Below, in pieces: positions 1-12,737 of a DNA stretch of 50,138 bases (the first letter of the stretch is position 1; every line of letters begins with the position of its first letter). Source of the stretch: Acidisphaera sp. S103 (GTDB lineage: Bacteria; Pseudomonadota; Alphaproteobacteria; Acetobacterales; Acetobacteraceae); contig NZ_LMUJ01000111.1 of the NCBI RefSeq assembly GCF_009765975.1, positions 160,383 through 210,520 on the forward strand, given 5' to 3'. Under the pieces are notes generated by a model. The model was not told the DNA's origin. It did no database searches and worked only from the letters and a program-made list of their open reading frames with translations. The translations under genes were made by a program, and so were the position numbers.

Positions 1-86
1 GCGGGGGGCCGCAGGCCGACTTTTTCCGGGGCGTAGGCCTTCGGTCGGGCTACGCCCTCCCTTCACCCCACGCCCCGGAAACTTTC
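1..86. other. Hairpin-rich sequence abutting a truncated gene
   Basis: Non-coding. A perfect 12-bp inverted repeat (TTTCCGGGGCGT at 23-34, ACGCCCCGGAAA at 70-81) encloses a second inverted repeat (GGGCGTAG at 29-36, CTACGCCC at 50-57). The arms overlap, so the two hairpins would be mutually exclusive. The oleate hydratase reading frame loses family resemblance where it approaches this segment, so this may be the end of a mobile element or a rearrangement junction. That reading is inference; no transposase is visible. Confidence 0.4.
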
Positions 87-1313
87 TCATCCTGATTGAC
101 GGGGATTCTCACCTTGATTGTCGCGCGGCAAGACGTTGCCTGCTTTCTCTGGCAGCAGCCCATAGCCCCACCAGACGAATGTACCTGGCGGTTGACTGAG
201 AACTTCAGGCTGCTCGAAAATCGACAGCGAGATCACCCAGTTCGAATCTTTCAAAGTCAGGAGCCCGCCGCTTCCCGGGTCGCTGTGGGTCAAGTTGGTG
301 ATCTCATCGAGGAACTCCGAACCGGTCGTGGTCACGGTGAACGTCACCCAGCGCGAATCGGCGATCCGGTCGTCGCCGAAGAATGCATCCGGATTGCCGA
401 AGCCTTTGTGCCTGGCGGCCAACTTCCTCCACAGCGCCCATGACCGGCCGGGATTGGGCGGCGGCCCCGGTGGCGTGTCCATCGTTCCGGCTGAGAGATC
501 GGCGGCTTGCGAGCCGGTGGTCACCAGCACGATGTCGTTCGCGGCGATGTCGACCGACATCGAAGCACCTCCGCGTTCGTATTCAAGTCGATTGACAGTC
601 ATGCGGCCAGGTGATCCGGCGAACGCGATGTCGCTGACGAAGGCGCCCTTCAAGAAGTTCACCTGGTTCCTTTCAAGCCAGGCGACCAGCGGTTCGACGA
701 AGGCTTGATGCTGGTTGAATTGCGACCGCAGTACGTTTGCCATGCTCGACAGGTCGGGAAACAAATAGACGAAGCGGTTCAGGTATCGCCGGAACTCGAT
801 GATGGTGTGCTGTGGCAGCGAACCCATCATCGTCGACCAGAGCAACCAAAATTCCGTTGTGAAGAACCTGGGGGAAAACCAGTCTTTAATGAGCTGACCG
901 TCCAACGACGCTTCGCGGGTGAGCGAAAGTTTCGCGAGACGGAGGCCGTCGCCAAGGTTCAGCCCATACCGCTGGTCATGTATGCGGTGGAGGTTCCGAT
1001 CGACGACATGGGTTTGGTCGACAAACGGGTGTTCTTTATTGAAAGTGAGGAACTGCTCTGCAACATTGATATTGGCGTAAGCTTGCGTGGGGATCTTTCC
1101 GAGCAGATCGAGAGCGCAGTGGAAGTGCCTATCGAAGATCGAACCGGGCAGGTTGTAGCCGCTTTTCGCATTGCCAGCCAAAAAGAACCCGCCGCCAAGC
1201 TTCTCGTCTGCCTCGTAAATCGTAATGTCCGGACCGGACATGTCAGCGTTCCGGATGAGTAACGCCGCCGCCGCCAAGCCCGCGAATCCGCCGCCGACAA
1301 TATGCGCCTTCAT
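87..1313 (-). pseudogene. ohyA: Oleate hydratase (MCRA family), C-terminally truncated
   Basis: Flavoprotein of the myosin-cross-reactive-antigen/oleate hydratase family, which adds water to the cis-9 double bond of unsaturated fatty acids. The 408 residues start at an ATG and show the N-terminal FAD-binding motif (GGGFAGLAAA, residues 7-16), the downstream LGGGFF segment, and typical family stretches such as FWLLWSTMMG and EFRRYLNRFVYLFP. Homology appears to run to YGLLPEKAGN (about residue 395), followed by some 12 unrelated residues and a stop at 87-89. Family members are about 530-590 residues, so the last 130-180 are missing. The truncation coincides with the hairpin-rich sequence at 1-86. 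Activity is doubtful. It could be a real short variant, but the abrupt loss of similarity favours a broken gene. Confidence 0.8.
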
Positions 1314-1641
1314 TTGTCCCCTCCCAGAAACCGCGGGTTGGGAGTCCCCCCCCCCCGCATCGCCTCAAGCAAATTAACGACCACCCCGCTGCCTGATTAC
1401 CCGTCGTATTTGAACTCCAAGGCGTCGAGGAAGTCACCAACGGTGCATTGGTGCCGGTCGATGGCTGCCCCGGCACGACGGCGAGGGCGGGAGCAAACAT
1501 CAAGCAGCGCGAGATGCGACAGACCGTCGCGTGGTGCAACGACCCGGGGTCGGATGGATCGCCGCGCAGCCCCACGGCTTGTGGCCTCGGCAGTTGCCGC
1601 TTTACAGTTTCTTCCGGTCTGAAGCGGACATACCCGTCACC
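1314..1641. other. Intergenic region, no gene recognised
   Basis: A 328-bp gap between the divergent oleate hydratase and hydrolase genes. It holds a run of 11 C at 1346-1356. Short open frames run through it on both strands, but none resembles a known family and none has a convincing ribosome-binding site. The promoters of both flanking genes should lie here; I cannot place them. Confidence 0.5.
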
Positions 1642-2595
1642 ATGAACACACTTGAACTTGTTGATCCCGAACTGCGCGACGCGCTCGTGCTGCCGCCACA
1701 GCCACCGCTCGCTGCGAATTCACTGGCGCGGCGCCGCGCCGATTTGCTCAAGGTCGGAGGCGCCTTGGTACGACCCGATCTCCCCGATATCACTGCTGGC
1801 GAAATCCGCGTCGAGAGCGCGTTTGGCGCAAAGCCGGTCCGTGTCCTGACCTATCGCCCGGTCAAGTCCGACCACCCACTTTCCGCGATCCTGCATATCC
1901 ATGGCGGCGGCTTCGTGATGGGTGCGCCCGAAATGAAGGATGCGGAGAACAGGCTGCTTGCGTCGGAGCTTGGCTGCGCCATCTACTCAGTTGATCATCG
2001 CCTGGCGCCGGAAGCACCACACCCGGCGCCGCTGGAGGACATCTACTCGGTATTCGTCTGGCTGCACGCCAACGCCAGCCAGCTTGGGCTCGATCCTGCC
2101 CGCATCGGCATCAAAGGCGAAAGTGGAGGCGGCGGTTTCGCGGCCGGCGTCGCACTCTATGCCCGTGACCAACAGGGACCTCAATTCGCGTTTCAGCACC
2201 TGATCTACCCGATGATCGACGACCGTACGGCAGTGCGCCAGGATTTGCATCCGTACGTCGGCGAATTTGTCTGGACGCAGGCAGACAATTATTTCGGCTG
2301 GCGTTCGCTGCTCGGTAGGGAGCCAGGCGAGGCTGGCGTCTCGCCTTATGCAGCCGCCGCGCGGGCGGCGGATGTGTCGGGTTTGCCGCCAACCTACATT
2401 TCAGTCGGCGGTCTCGATCTCTTCCTCGAGGAAAACATGGTCTACGCGGATCGGTTGAGCCGTGCCGGGGTGCCGGTCGAGTTTCACCTGTATCCGCGGG
2501 CGTATCATGGCTTTTACCGCACCCCGAATGCCCGAGTGACCAAACAGGCCGAGCATGACACGCGCGAGGCTCTGCGACGCTTCTTGCAGGGGTAG
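1642..2595 (+). CDS. Alpha/beta hydrolase, HSL (hormone-sensitive lipase) family esterase
   Basis: 317-residue esterase/lipase of the HSL branch (Abhydrolase_3), expected to hydrolyse short- or medium-chain esters. The oxyanion-hole motif HGGGF lies near residue 85. The nucleophile elbow is GESGGG (serine nucleophile) rather than the commoner GDSAGG. The acid is in the GGLDLFLEE segment and the catalytic histidine in YHGF near the C-terminus. The frame is open upstream to 1531, but the ATG at 1642 (MNTLELVDPELRD) is preferred because the extra 37 residues look unlike the family. The next gene is on the same strand after a 117-bp gap containing a strong inverted repeat. The physiological substrate cannot be told from sequence. 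Confidence 0.85.
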   Translation: MNTLELVDPELRDALVLPPQPPLAANSLARRRADLLKVGGALVRPDLPDITAGEIRVESAFGAKPVRVLTYRPVKSDHPLSAILHIHGGGFVMGAPEMKDAENRLLASELGCAIYSVDHRLAPEAPHPAPLEDIYSVFVWLHANASQLGLDPARIGIKGESGGGGFAAGVALYARDQQGPQFAFQHLIYPMIDDRTAVRQDLHPYVGEFVWTQADNYFGWRSLLGREPGEAGVSPYAAAARAADVSGLPPTYISVGGLDLFLEENMVYADRLSRAGVPVEFHLYPRAYHGFYRTPNARVTKQAEHDTREALRRFLQG

Positions 2596-2631
2596 CACCA
2601 CAGACGCCCGGTTTTGGTGTGGCCGCGGCCT

Positions 2632-2680
2632 CGATCGAGCACCCACACTGTGGCATCATCGAAGGGTGGCTGCTCGATCG
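2632..2680 (+). terminator. Strong inverted repeat downstream of the hydrolase
   Basis: A perfect 10-bp inverted repeat (CGATCGAGCA at 2632-2641 and TGCTCGATCG at 2671-2680), extended inward by ACCC/GGGT pairing across a small bulge. It lies between the hydrolase stop and the MFS start. No T-tract follows, so it may be a Rho-assisted transcript end or a protein-binding site rather than an intrinsic terminator. Confidence 0.4.
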
Positions 2681-2712
2681 CTCTGGACCGGTGAGAGCAT
2701 GCGCGGGGATTG

Positions 2713-3894
2713 ATGGAACTGCCCTTTCGAGCGAGCGCGCCAGGCACAAGGAGCAAAGTTGCGCAGGGGCCACTGGTTCGCTGGCTGCTCGCATACGGCA
2801 CATTCAGCGTGCCACAAGCCGCGGGTCCGATCGCATTCGCTCTGCTGGCGATTCCGCTTACCGGCAACCCGGGCGACGGCGCTGCCTTTGTGCTGGCGAT
2901 AACGGTCGCGCAGGTCATTGGCGCGGTGCCGGTGGCACGGCTCGGACGCAAGAGCAATGCAGTGTCCTTCCTGAAGGCGCTGGTCGCCATCAGGGCATTG
3001 TCACTCATCGCGGTGGCCGTCCTTGCGATGATTCAGGCGCCCTTCGTGGTGCTGATTGCTGCGGCAGCGTTGAGCGGTCTCGTGAATGGCGCAGCGTTCG
3101 GTTTTTTGCGATCCGTCCTCAATCACCTTGTTGAGCCATCCCGCCTGCCCAGAGCGCTTGGTCTTGCTTCGACACTCAACGAATTCACGTTCGTCGCGGC
3201 ACCGGTTCTCGCGTCGGGATTGGGGACGATCAGTCCCGTCTTCGCGCTCCTGATGTTGACGATCCTGGGCACAGCACCCTTTGTTCTCGTGCCGAGCATA
3301 TCGAATGCGCGGGCTTCCGAGCCGGTGGAAGGAAGGGGCACCTTGCTCGCGCCTTCCATCATTCTGTGGCTCGCCTGCACGGCCGCCAACAGCGCCGTCG
3401 TCTCCTCGATCGAGATAGGGTCTGTGTCGCTTGCGATGCGTTATGGGTTTGCGCCATCGGACGGCTTCATTTTCACCCTTGCTCTGTGCCTCGCGTCGGT
3501 GACCGGGGGCGTTTGGGTCAGTGCTCGAAATCGGATGCCACGCCGCTTCGCCGTGGTTCTCTATCTCAGCGCGATGAGCGCGGGGGCTGCCCTCATTGCG
3601 CTCAACCTGTCGGTCATGGCCACGCTGGTGGGAGCAGTCATCGTTGGATGCGTTCTCGCGCCCCTGGGCACATACTACTCGCTGATGCTCGACGCGCTGT
3701 CAGCACCGCACCGGAAAGCCGAGGTGTTTGCGTTGTCCAGAACTGCGAATTCGATCGGCATCATCCTGACGAGCGCCAATCTCGCCCTGACCTCGCTCGC
3801 CGTCACGCAGGTGATGTCCGCCGCACTCATCTTCTTGGCGACGGCGACCGTTGCGACCATATCTTTGCTGGCCCGTGCTTCGCGCGTTCGGTGA
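2713..3894 (+). CDS. MFS-type membrane transporter
   Basis: 393-residue inner-membrane permease with about 12 hydrophobic segments, arranged as in the major facilitator superfamily. A positively charged loop containing ARLGRKSN follows the second or third segment, in the position of the MFS loop 2-3 motif, and a central hydrophilic stretch (about residues 205-220) separates the two halves. The ATG at 2713 is preferred over the TTG just before it. No substrate can be assigned. The neighbouring esterase and NHL protein are on the same strand but far enough away that a shared operon is uncertain. Confidence 0.75.
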   Translation: MELPFRASAPGTRSKVAQGPLVRWLLAYGTFSVPQAAGPIAFALLAIPLTGNPGDGAAFVLAITVAQVIGAVPVARLGRKSNAVSFLKALVAIRALSLIAVAVLAMIQAPFVVLIAAAALSGLVNGAAFGFLRSVLNHLVEPSRLPRALGLASTLNEFTFVAAPVLASGLGTISPVFALLMLTILGTAPFVLVPSISNARASEPVEGRGTLLAPSIILWLACTAANSAVVSSIEIGSVSLAMRYGFAPSDGFIFTLALCLASVTGGVWVSARNRMPRRFAVVLYLSAMSAGAALIALNLSVMATLVGAVIVGCVLAPLGTYYSLMLDALSAPHRKAEVFALSRTANSIGIILTSANLALTSLAVTQVMSAALIFLATATVATISLLARASRVR

Positions 3895-4228
3895 TCCGGC
3901 GGCCCATGAGTTGGATGACGCGGAACCGTGGTATCCGCCCTCAGACACCGCCAACCTGGCAATCGGGGTTCGGCAGTTGCAAGGCGGTGAGCAATTACCA
4001 ACTCAGCGGCCTTGAACCTTACTGCACTACCACAATCGTTGTTCGCTTCATCCAGGTTGGCTAGCGCAATGTTGCGCTGGAACGGCGCTGTGGCAATCAT
4101 CCCCTCGCCAGCAGCGCGATTGACAAACCGAAGTCAGTGGGTTGCTGTCCATGTCCTACTCGCTGGGTTCGTGCCCAGATAACGAGACAAGACGTGGTTA
4201 GCGTGCTCACGCGCTATGGGGGGTCTTG
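3895..4228. promoter_or_regulatory. Intergenic region with an operator-like palindrome
   Basis: A 334-bp gap before the NHL-repeat gene with no gene recognised. It contains the inverted repeat AGCGCAA-TG-TTGCGCT at 4063-4078 (7-bp arms, 2-bp spacer), typical in size for a dimeric repressor site, about 150 bp upstream of the next start. The binding protein is unknown. Confidence 0.35.
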
Positions 4229-5137
4229 ATGGAACAGATCGTCGGCAGCGGCAAATTTACCTACGATGTGAACGAGAATTGGGCCCATGTGCCGCCGGGC
4301 ATCGAGATGAAGCCTGCGGCCGTGGCCGTTGACTCGCGGGACCGTGTGTTCTGCTTCAATCGTTCCAACGAACATCCCGTATTGATCTTCGACAGCAATG
4401 GCGATTTCCTCATGTCATGGGGTGCCGGAATGTTCCGATACCCGCACGCCATACGCTTTGATGCGCAGGACCGTGTCTGGCTTACTGACGAGCATCACCA
4501 GCAGTTCATGCAGTTCACCAGCGACGGAAAGCTGCTCCGGACCATTGGCGAGAAGGGCCACCGATCGGAGACCGGCGTGCCCGAGGACGATTTTTCATCC
4601 CAGGCTTGGCGCCAGGTGACGCATGGCGGTGGCCCATTTAACCTTCCCACCGACATTGTCGTCGTGCCGAACGGCGACATGTACATGACCGACGGCTACG
4701 GCAATGCGCGGGTTCACAAGTTTTCCGCCGACGGTCGGCACCAATTCTCTTGGGGTGAGCCCGGCACCGGTCCCGGCCAATTCAATCTGCCACACGGGAT
4801 CTGGTATGATCGGCGGGGTCGCCTGCTTGTGGCGGACCGTGAGAACAACCGTGTGCAGGTCTTCGATCTTGACGGCAATCTGCTGACAATTTGGCCCACC
4901 GAGTTGATCGGACCGGCGTTCTTTTACGTCGACGATGAGGACACGGTGTATATTCCAGAACACAACGCTGGCATGTTCAGTATCGTCACTCTGGATGGTG
5001 AACGTCTGGCGCGATGGGGCGCACCAATCCACAAATCGATCCACGGTGTTTGGGGTGATTCGCGGAGGAACATCTACGTTGTCCAGCCTGGCGAATGGGG
5101 ACGCGTACGCCGGATCGTCAAGTACACGCGGCGGTAA
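4229..5137 (+). CDS. NHL-repeat six-bladed beta-propeller protein
   Basis: 302-residue protein built of repeated NHL blades, recognisable from recurring motifs of the type FRYPHAIRFDAQDRVWLTDE, FNLPTDIVVVPNGDMYMTDG, FNLPHGIWYDRRGRLLVADR and NRVQVFDLDGNLL. The order fits a propeller resembling the lyase domain of peptidyl-glycine alpha-amidating enzymes and many bacterial NHL proteins, but no specific reaction can be assigned. No signal peptide is evident, so it is probably cytoplasmic. The ATG at 4229 follows a G-rich Shine-Dalgarno stretch (4218-4223); a TTG directly before it is also possible. The function is unknown. Confidence 0.8.
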   Translation: MEQIVGSGKFTYDVNENWAHVPPGIEMKPAAVAVDSRDRVFCFNRSNEHPVLIFDSNGDFLMSWGAGMFRYPHAIRFDAQDRVWLTDEHHQQFMQFTSDGKLLRTIGEKGHRSETGVPEDDFSSQAWRQVTHGGGPFNLPTDIVVVPNGDMYMTDGYGNARVHKFSADGRHQFSWGEPGTGPGQFNLPHGIWYDRRGRLLVADRENNRVQVFDLDGNLLTIWPTELIGPAFFYVDDEDTVYIPEHNAGMFSIVTLDGERLARWGAPIHKSIHGVWGDSRRNIYVVQPGEWGRVRRIVKYTRR

Positions 5138-5435
5138 GAACGGCAGCCGGGACTCTTCTCCGCACCCACGCCCATTACGAGCGACGCCGCAGCCGCATCA
5201 ACCTGCCCACGGTGTGTGGCGCCAATGATAGGCTCGTCAATCGGCGTCCAAAATTGGCTCGGACTTGGCGAGGGCCAAGCGATCTTCAACCTCCGATCTG
5301 TGCACCAACGCCGTGTCGCGGTGGAGCTTCGTTCAGATGAAGTGATGGAAACCGGTGTCAGCGTTACACATAGCTGTTTACGCTCAACACTAAGAGGTCG
5401 CCGCTCCGACGAAACCGCCAGCCCGCGATTTCAGC
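5138..5435. other. Intergenic region, nothing recognised
   Basis: About 300 bp between the convergent NHL and deacetylase genes. Only short overlapping frames without family resemblance were seen. Confidence 0.5.
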
Positions 5436-6380
5436 TCACTCCGCCGTCAAAACGCGGCGCGCTGCTACTGCAAGGTCGTCCGTCGTCGTGCGCCATATGC
5501 CGCTCTTGCCCAGCATGCGAGTCAACGCCTCCCGCAGCCAGCGGATCCGCTGCGGCTGACCGATGATCCACGGATGCAGGGTCAGGTTGAACACCGTCCC
5601 GCCATTCCCCTGGCAGCCCTCTTCGTGCAGCACCGCAAACGCTTCAGCGACGTTGTCCGACCATACCGGCGCGGTCACACCCCGCAGGCGCATGCTCTCC
5701 AGATCGTTCCATTCCGGCTGCGACGGCAGTGCCAGCAACCTGCCATCCAGCAGATACGGCCGATCGTCGTTCGGCCAGTCGGTGGTGTAATCGAATCCCG
5801 CGTCAATGAGATACGCAGGCGTATCGGCCGACTCGTTGAAATCCTGGCCGCACCAGCCCCGTGGGACCGTGTTGGTCGCGGCGGCGATGGCATCACGCGC
5901 TTCGACGATGAACGCCCGTTCCTCCTGCTCCGACATGCGGCTGGTGATGCGCCGTGTCGCGAAATCACCGTGCGCCATGAAGCAGGCGTTGCGGCGTACC
6001 AGTTCGCCGACCAGTTCGGGGAATTGCTTCGCCGCCGCCGACCCCAGTGCCACCGAGGGCGCCAATCCGAACTGATCCAGCACCTCGAGCACCCGAAAGA
6101 TGCCGACCCTGTTGCCATAGGCTCGCTGGCTCCAGGTCAGCCAGTCCGGATGGAACTTGCCCAATGGCGAAACGATCCGAGGATCCGGGAGCGCATTGTC
6201 CGGTGGCGCCAGCTCCCAGTGGTCGACCATGACCGTCACCGTCAGCGCGATGCGCGCGCCATCAGGCCAGACGAAACGAGGCGCATCAGGCAGTGCCCGA
6301 AACGGATAATGGGCATGGTCCATGCCGGCCTCACGCGGTTCATTGACCGGCGGGACCTTGGACGGAACGAACTCAGCCAT
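5436..6380 (-). CDS. Polysaccharide deacetylase family protein (NodB/PuuE-like), second of pair
   Basis: 314-residue protein of the carbohydrate esterase 4 / NodB-like fold, closest in flavour to the PuuE allantoinase-type group. Recognisable segments are RFVWPDGARIALTVTVMVDH, YGNRVGIFRVLEVLDQFG, ELVRRNACFMAHGDFATRR, AGFDYTTDW and LTLHPWIIGQPQRIRWL. The start is taken at the ATG at 6380 because upstream codons run into the preceding gene. The two genes overlap by 8 bp (6373-6380), so they are translationally coupled. Substrate unknown: these proteins act on C-N bonds of cyclic amides or acetylated sugars, and metal ligands of the classical NodB type are not obvious. Confidence 0.8.
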   Translation of the reverse strand: MAEFVPSKVPPVNEPREAGMDHAHYPFRALPDAPRFVWPDGARIALTVTVMVDHWELAPPDNALPDPRIVSPLGKFHPDWLTWSQRAYGNRVGIFRVLEVLDQFGLAPSVALGSAAAKQFPELVGELVRRNACFMAHGDFATRRITSRMSEQEERAFIVEARDAIAAATNTVPRGWCGQDFNESADTPAYLIDAGFDYTTDWPNDDRPYLLDGRLLALPSQPEWNDLESMRLRGVTAPVWSDNVAEAFAVLHEEGCQGNGGTVFNLTLHPWIIGQPQRIRWLREALTRMLGKSGIWRTTTDDLAVAARRVLTAE

Positions 6381-7284
6381 GGGCAGCCTCCCTGGCAGCG
6401 AGATGCGCTTCAACGCTGGGCAGGTGCTGCGTGTTGAACCAGTCGACAATCTCCGACCCGCGCGCAAGCCAGACCCCGGAATGCGACAGGATATATTCCA
6501 GGGCCGAACGGACCGCCCGAATCCGATGCGGCTGCCCGACCCAGTACGGATGCAGGGCGATACACATCACACGGCCCTGCTCGGCACCTTCCGCATAAAC
6601 CGTGTCAAAATAATCCCGTATCTGCCGAGCGAATTCCTCAGCCTCTTCGCCGCGCCGGTGCAGCAGGACGTCGTTCAGTTCGACCGTATAGGGAAGCGAA
6701 ACCAAGCGTCCGGTTTTGACTCGCAATGGAAATGGCTGATCGTCGTGATACAGATCGGCCGTATATGTGTAACCACATTCCGCGGCGAGATCGAATGTGT
6801 TCAACGTGTTGGTGATCGCCGGGCTGAACCAGCCCTTCTGTTCGCGCCCGGTCAGCCTGCGATGGATCTCGCGCGATTCCTGCATCGCCGCGCGCTCTTC
6901 CTCCGGCGAGAAATTCCAGTGGTAGCGGGTGTTGTAGATGCCATGCGACATCAGTTCCCAGTTGCGCTTTTCCATCGCTTCCAGGATCGCCGGGAAGTGC
7001 TGAATCACGGTCATCGACAGGCTGACCGTGCAGGGGATGTTCAGGTCGTCCGTCAACTGAAACAGCCGCCACAGCCCCACGCGGTTGCCATAGTCGCGCA
7101 CCGCGTAGCCAAGCACGTCCGGATGCGGGCTGCGTGGCCACGGATCGCGCACCCGCACATATTTCGGCAGGTACTCGTAGTGCTCGATATTCGGCACCAC
7201 CCACAGCGCCACGCGAGCGCCATTGGGCCAGCGCAAGGCCGGGCGGTGCATGATAGGGGAGTAGGGGACCAGGGCGGGGTCCAT
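6373..7284 (-). CDS. Polysaccharide deacetylase family protein (NodB/PuuE-like), first of pair
   Basis: 303-residue paralog of the downstream gene, with the same block order: LRWPNGARVALWVVPNIEHY, YGNRVGLWRLFQLTDDL, MEKRNWELMSHGIYNTRYH, CGYTYTADLYHDDQPFPL and IALHPYWVGQPHRI. It has no signal peptide, so a cytoplasmic amidohydrolase-like role is more likely than cell-wall deacetylation. The pair form a two-gene operon and may make a hetero-oligomer or act on related substrates. The start at 7284 is the first ATG; an ATG at codon 12 (MHRPALRW) is an alternative. Confidence 0.8.
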   Translation of the reverse strand: MDPALVPYSPIMHRPALRWPNGARVALWVVPNIEHYEYLPKYVRVRDPWPRSPHPDVLGYAVRDYGNRVGLWRLFQLTDDLNIPCTVSLSMTVIQHFPAILEAMEKRNWELMSHGIYNTRYHWNFSPEEERAAMQESREIHRRLTGREQKGWFSPAITNTLNTFDLAAECGYTYTADLYHDDQPFPLRVKTGRLVSLPYTVELNDVLLHRRGEEAEEFARQIRDYFDTVYAEGAEQGRVMCIALHPYWVGQPHRIRAVRSALEYILSHSGVWLARGSEIVDWFNTQHLPSVEAHLAAREAAHG

Positions 7285-7766
7285 GGCACGCTCCGTATCG
7301 GGTTCGGGGAAAGATTAGGCCCAGCGGCTCAGACCGTGCCAGAGGCCCCGCACTGCAAGAGCGCGGAGGTCGGTAATAAGGGCATCATCGGCCGCCCGCC
7401 CCCGACGTCGGCGGCCGTTGGTCTGGCCGTTCTCGATGCTTTGCAATCTGGGCACGCCAGCGGGGATCCGAATCTGCCCCTCCTATGCGACGCAGCCGTG
7501 CTCGGAAGTTCACTGCGGCAGCAACCCCAGTGGTTCCCCATCAGCTTTGACGCAGACTCTCTCATTATTGGGGGCCAGCGCTATCTTACTGCTGCCAAGG
7601 CCGCGATTGGAAAAGTTCGACGCTTGGCCGTGGTCCATCAACTTTCGTCGGTCGCCAGATCGCAAATCTATTCCCAGCGCTCGCTACGGCGGCGGGCGTA
7701 CAAGTGCGTCTTCATTGGGGGACGGACAGACGATCCCGAGGGAATCGAGAGCAATCAGTGGCGAAC
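7285..7766. other. Intergenic region, no gene recognised
   Basis: A 482-bp gap between the gyrB stop and the deacetylase start (both minus strand). It should contain the gyrB transcript end and the deacetylase promoter. Short frames exist on both strands (for example 7329-7565 minus), but none has a recognisable family or ribosome-binding site. No clear intrinsic terminator was found. Confidence 0.5.
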
Positions 7767-11413
<3,647 letters not shown>

Positions 11414-11477
11414 TCGGCCAAGATGGCGATATCGCGCCCCGGCGTGAAGGCGGTGCGTTGCAACGGCCGCCCAGGCG

Positions 11478-12737
11478 TCAGCCCTGATCCGCTTTCAGGA
11501 CTTCCCCGGCCAGGTAGAGACTGCCACAGATCAGCACACGGGCCGGTACGCCGGTACGCGGAATGGCACGCAAGGCGTCGACGACTCGGGGGCCGGGCCG
11601 AGCGACGCCGCCGGATGCGGCGACGATTGCCTCCACGGGCAATGCAGAATGCTGATCCGGCTCGCGCACCGCCCAGGCGGTGCTTGCCATCGGCAGCAGC
11701 GGGCGGAGGAATTCGGCGGAGTCTTTCGCCACCTTCATTCCGACGATCAGATGGGCCGGCCGGTCGGTCCAACCTTGCAGGTGTTCGGCCAGGACGACTC
11801 CGGCGCCGGGGTTATGGCCGCCGTCCAGCCAAAGTTCCCAATCCGGCGGAAGCAGCCCGGCGAGATGGCCGTGCAGGCGTTGCAGCCGGGCAGGCCATTC
11901 GGTTCGGGTCAGGCCGGCGGGATCGTGCGGCACGGGGGTGGCACGCAGGGCGGTGATGGCGATGCCGGCGTTGTCCTGCTGGAACAGGCCGGGCAGGGAG
12001 GGCGTCGGTGCCTCGATGGTTCCGGATGCATCGGTATAGCGGAAGCCGGTGGTGGTCGGGACGATGTCCCAGTCCCGGCCGCGCAGTTTGGCGGGGGCGC
12101 CGAGCGTGGCGGCGTGATCGAGCAGGATGCGGCGGACGTCGTCAGGCTGTGCGCCGATGGCGACGGGGACACCGGTCTTGATGATACCGGCCTTTTCCTT
12201 GGCGATGATCTCCACCGTCGGCCCCAGCAATTCGCGATGGTCGAGGGAAATCGAGGTGATGGCGCAGGCGGACGGCGGGTCGATCACGTTGGTGGCGTCG
12301 CCCCTGCCGCCGAGACCGACCTCGAGGACGCACAGATCGGCCGGCGTTTCGGCGAACAGGTGGAAGGCGGTGGCGGTGATGACCTCGAACACGGTGATGG
12401 GGGCGTTGTCGTTGACCCGCTCGATGTACTCCATCGCGGCGATCAGGCGGTCGTCCGTCACCAGCTCGCCGGCGACGCGGATGCGTTCGTTGAAGCGCAC
12501 GAGATGCGGGGATGTATAGACATGCACGCGCTGTCCCGCTGCTTCCGCCATGGCGCGTATGAACGCGCAGGTGCTGCCTTTGCCGTTGGTGCCCGCCACA
12601 TGGATGATTCTGGGCAGGCGCCGTTCCGGGTGGTTCAGGCGGCCGAGCAGGACACGCAGCCGGTCAAGGCTGAGGTCGATCAGTCGGGGATGCAGCCGCT
12701 CGAGGCGAGCGGCGATTTTTTCGACGGCGTCGTTCAC
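11478..12737 (-). CDS. folC: Bifunctional folylpolyglutamate synthase/dihydrofolate synthase
   Basis: 419-residue Mur-ligase-type enzyme of folate metabolism that joins glutamate to dihydropteroate and extends the polyglutamate tail. Motifs: the P-loop VAGTNGKGSTCAFI near residue 48, YTSPHLVRFNERI, LEVGLGGRGDATN, ITSISLDHRELLG and DGGHNPGAG in the C-terminal ligase domain. The ATG overlaps the accD stop by 4 bp (12734-12737), showing translational coupling; the accD-folC pair is common in proteobacteria. Confidence 0.95.
   Translation of the reverse strand: MNDAVEKIAARLERLHPRLIDLSLDRLRVLLGRLNHPERRLPRIIHVAGTNGKGSTCAFIRAMAEAAGQRVHVYTSPHLVRFNERIRVAGELVTDDRLIAAMEYIERVNDNAPITVFEVITATAFHLFAETPADLCVLEVGLGGRGDATNVIDPPSACAITSISLDHRELLGPTVEIIAKEKAGIIKTGVPVAIGAQPDDVRRILLDHAATLGAPAKLRGRDWDIVPTTTGFRYTDASGTIEAPTPSLPGLFQQDNAGIAITALRATPVPHDPAGLTRTEWPARLQRLHGHLAGLLPPDWELWLDGGHNPGAGVVLAEHLQGWTDRPAHLIVGMKVAKDSAEFLRPLLPMASTAWAVREPDQHSALPVEAIVAASGGVARPGPRVVDALRAIPRTGVPARVLICGSLYLAGEVLKADQG

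Noticed and set aside
1346-1356. Run of 11 C as a phase-variation tract
   Set aside because: It lies in an intergenic region outside any supported reading frame and too far from a defined promoter to argue for switching.
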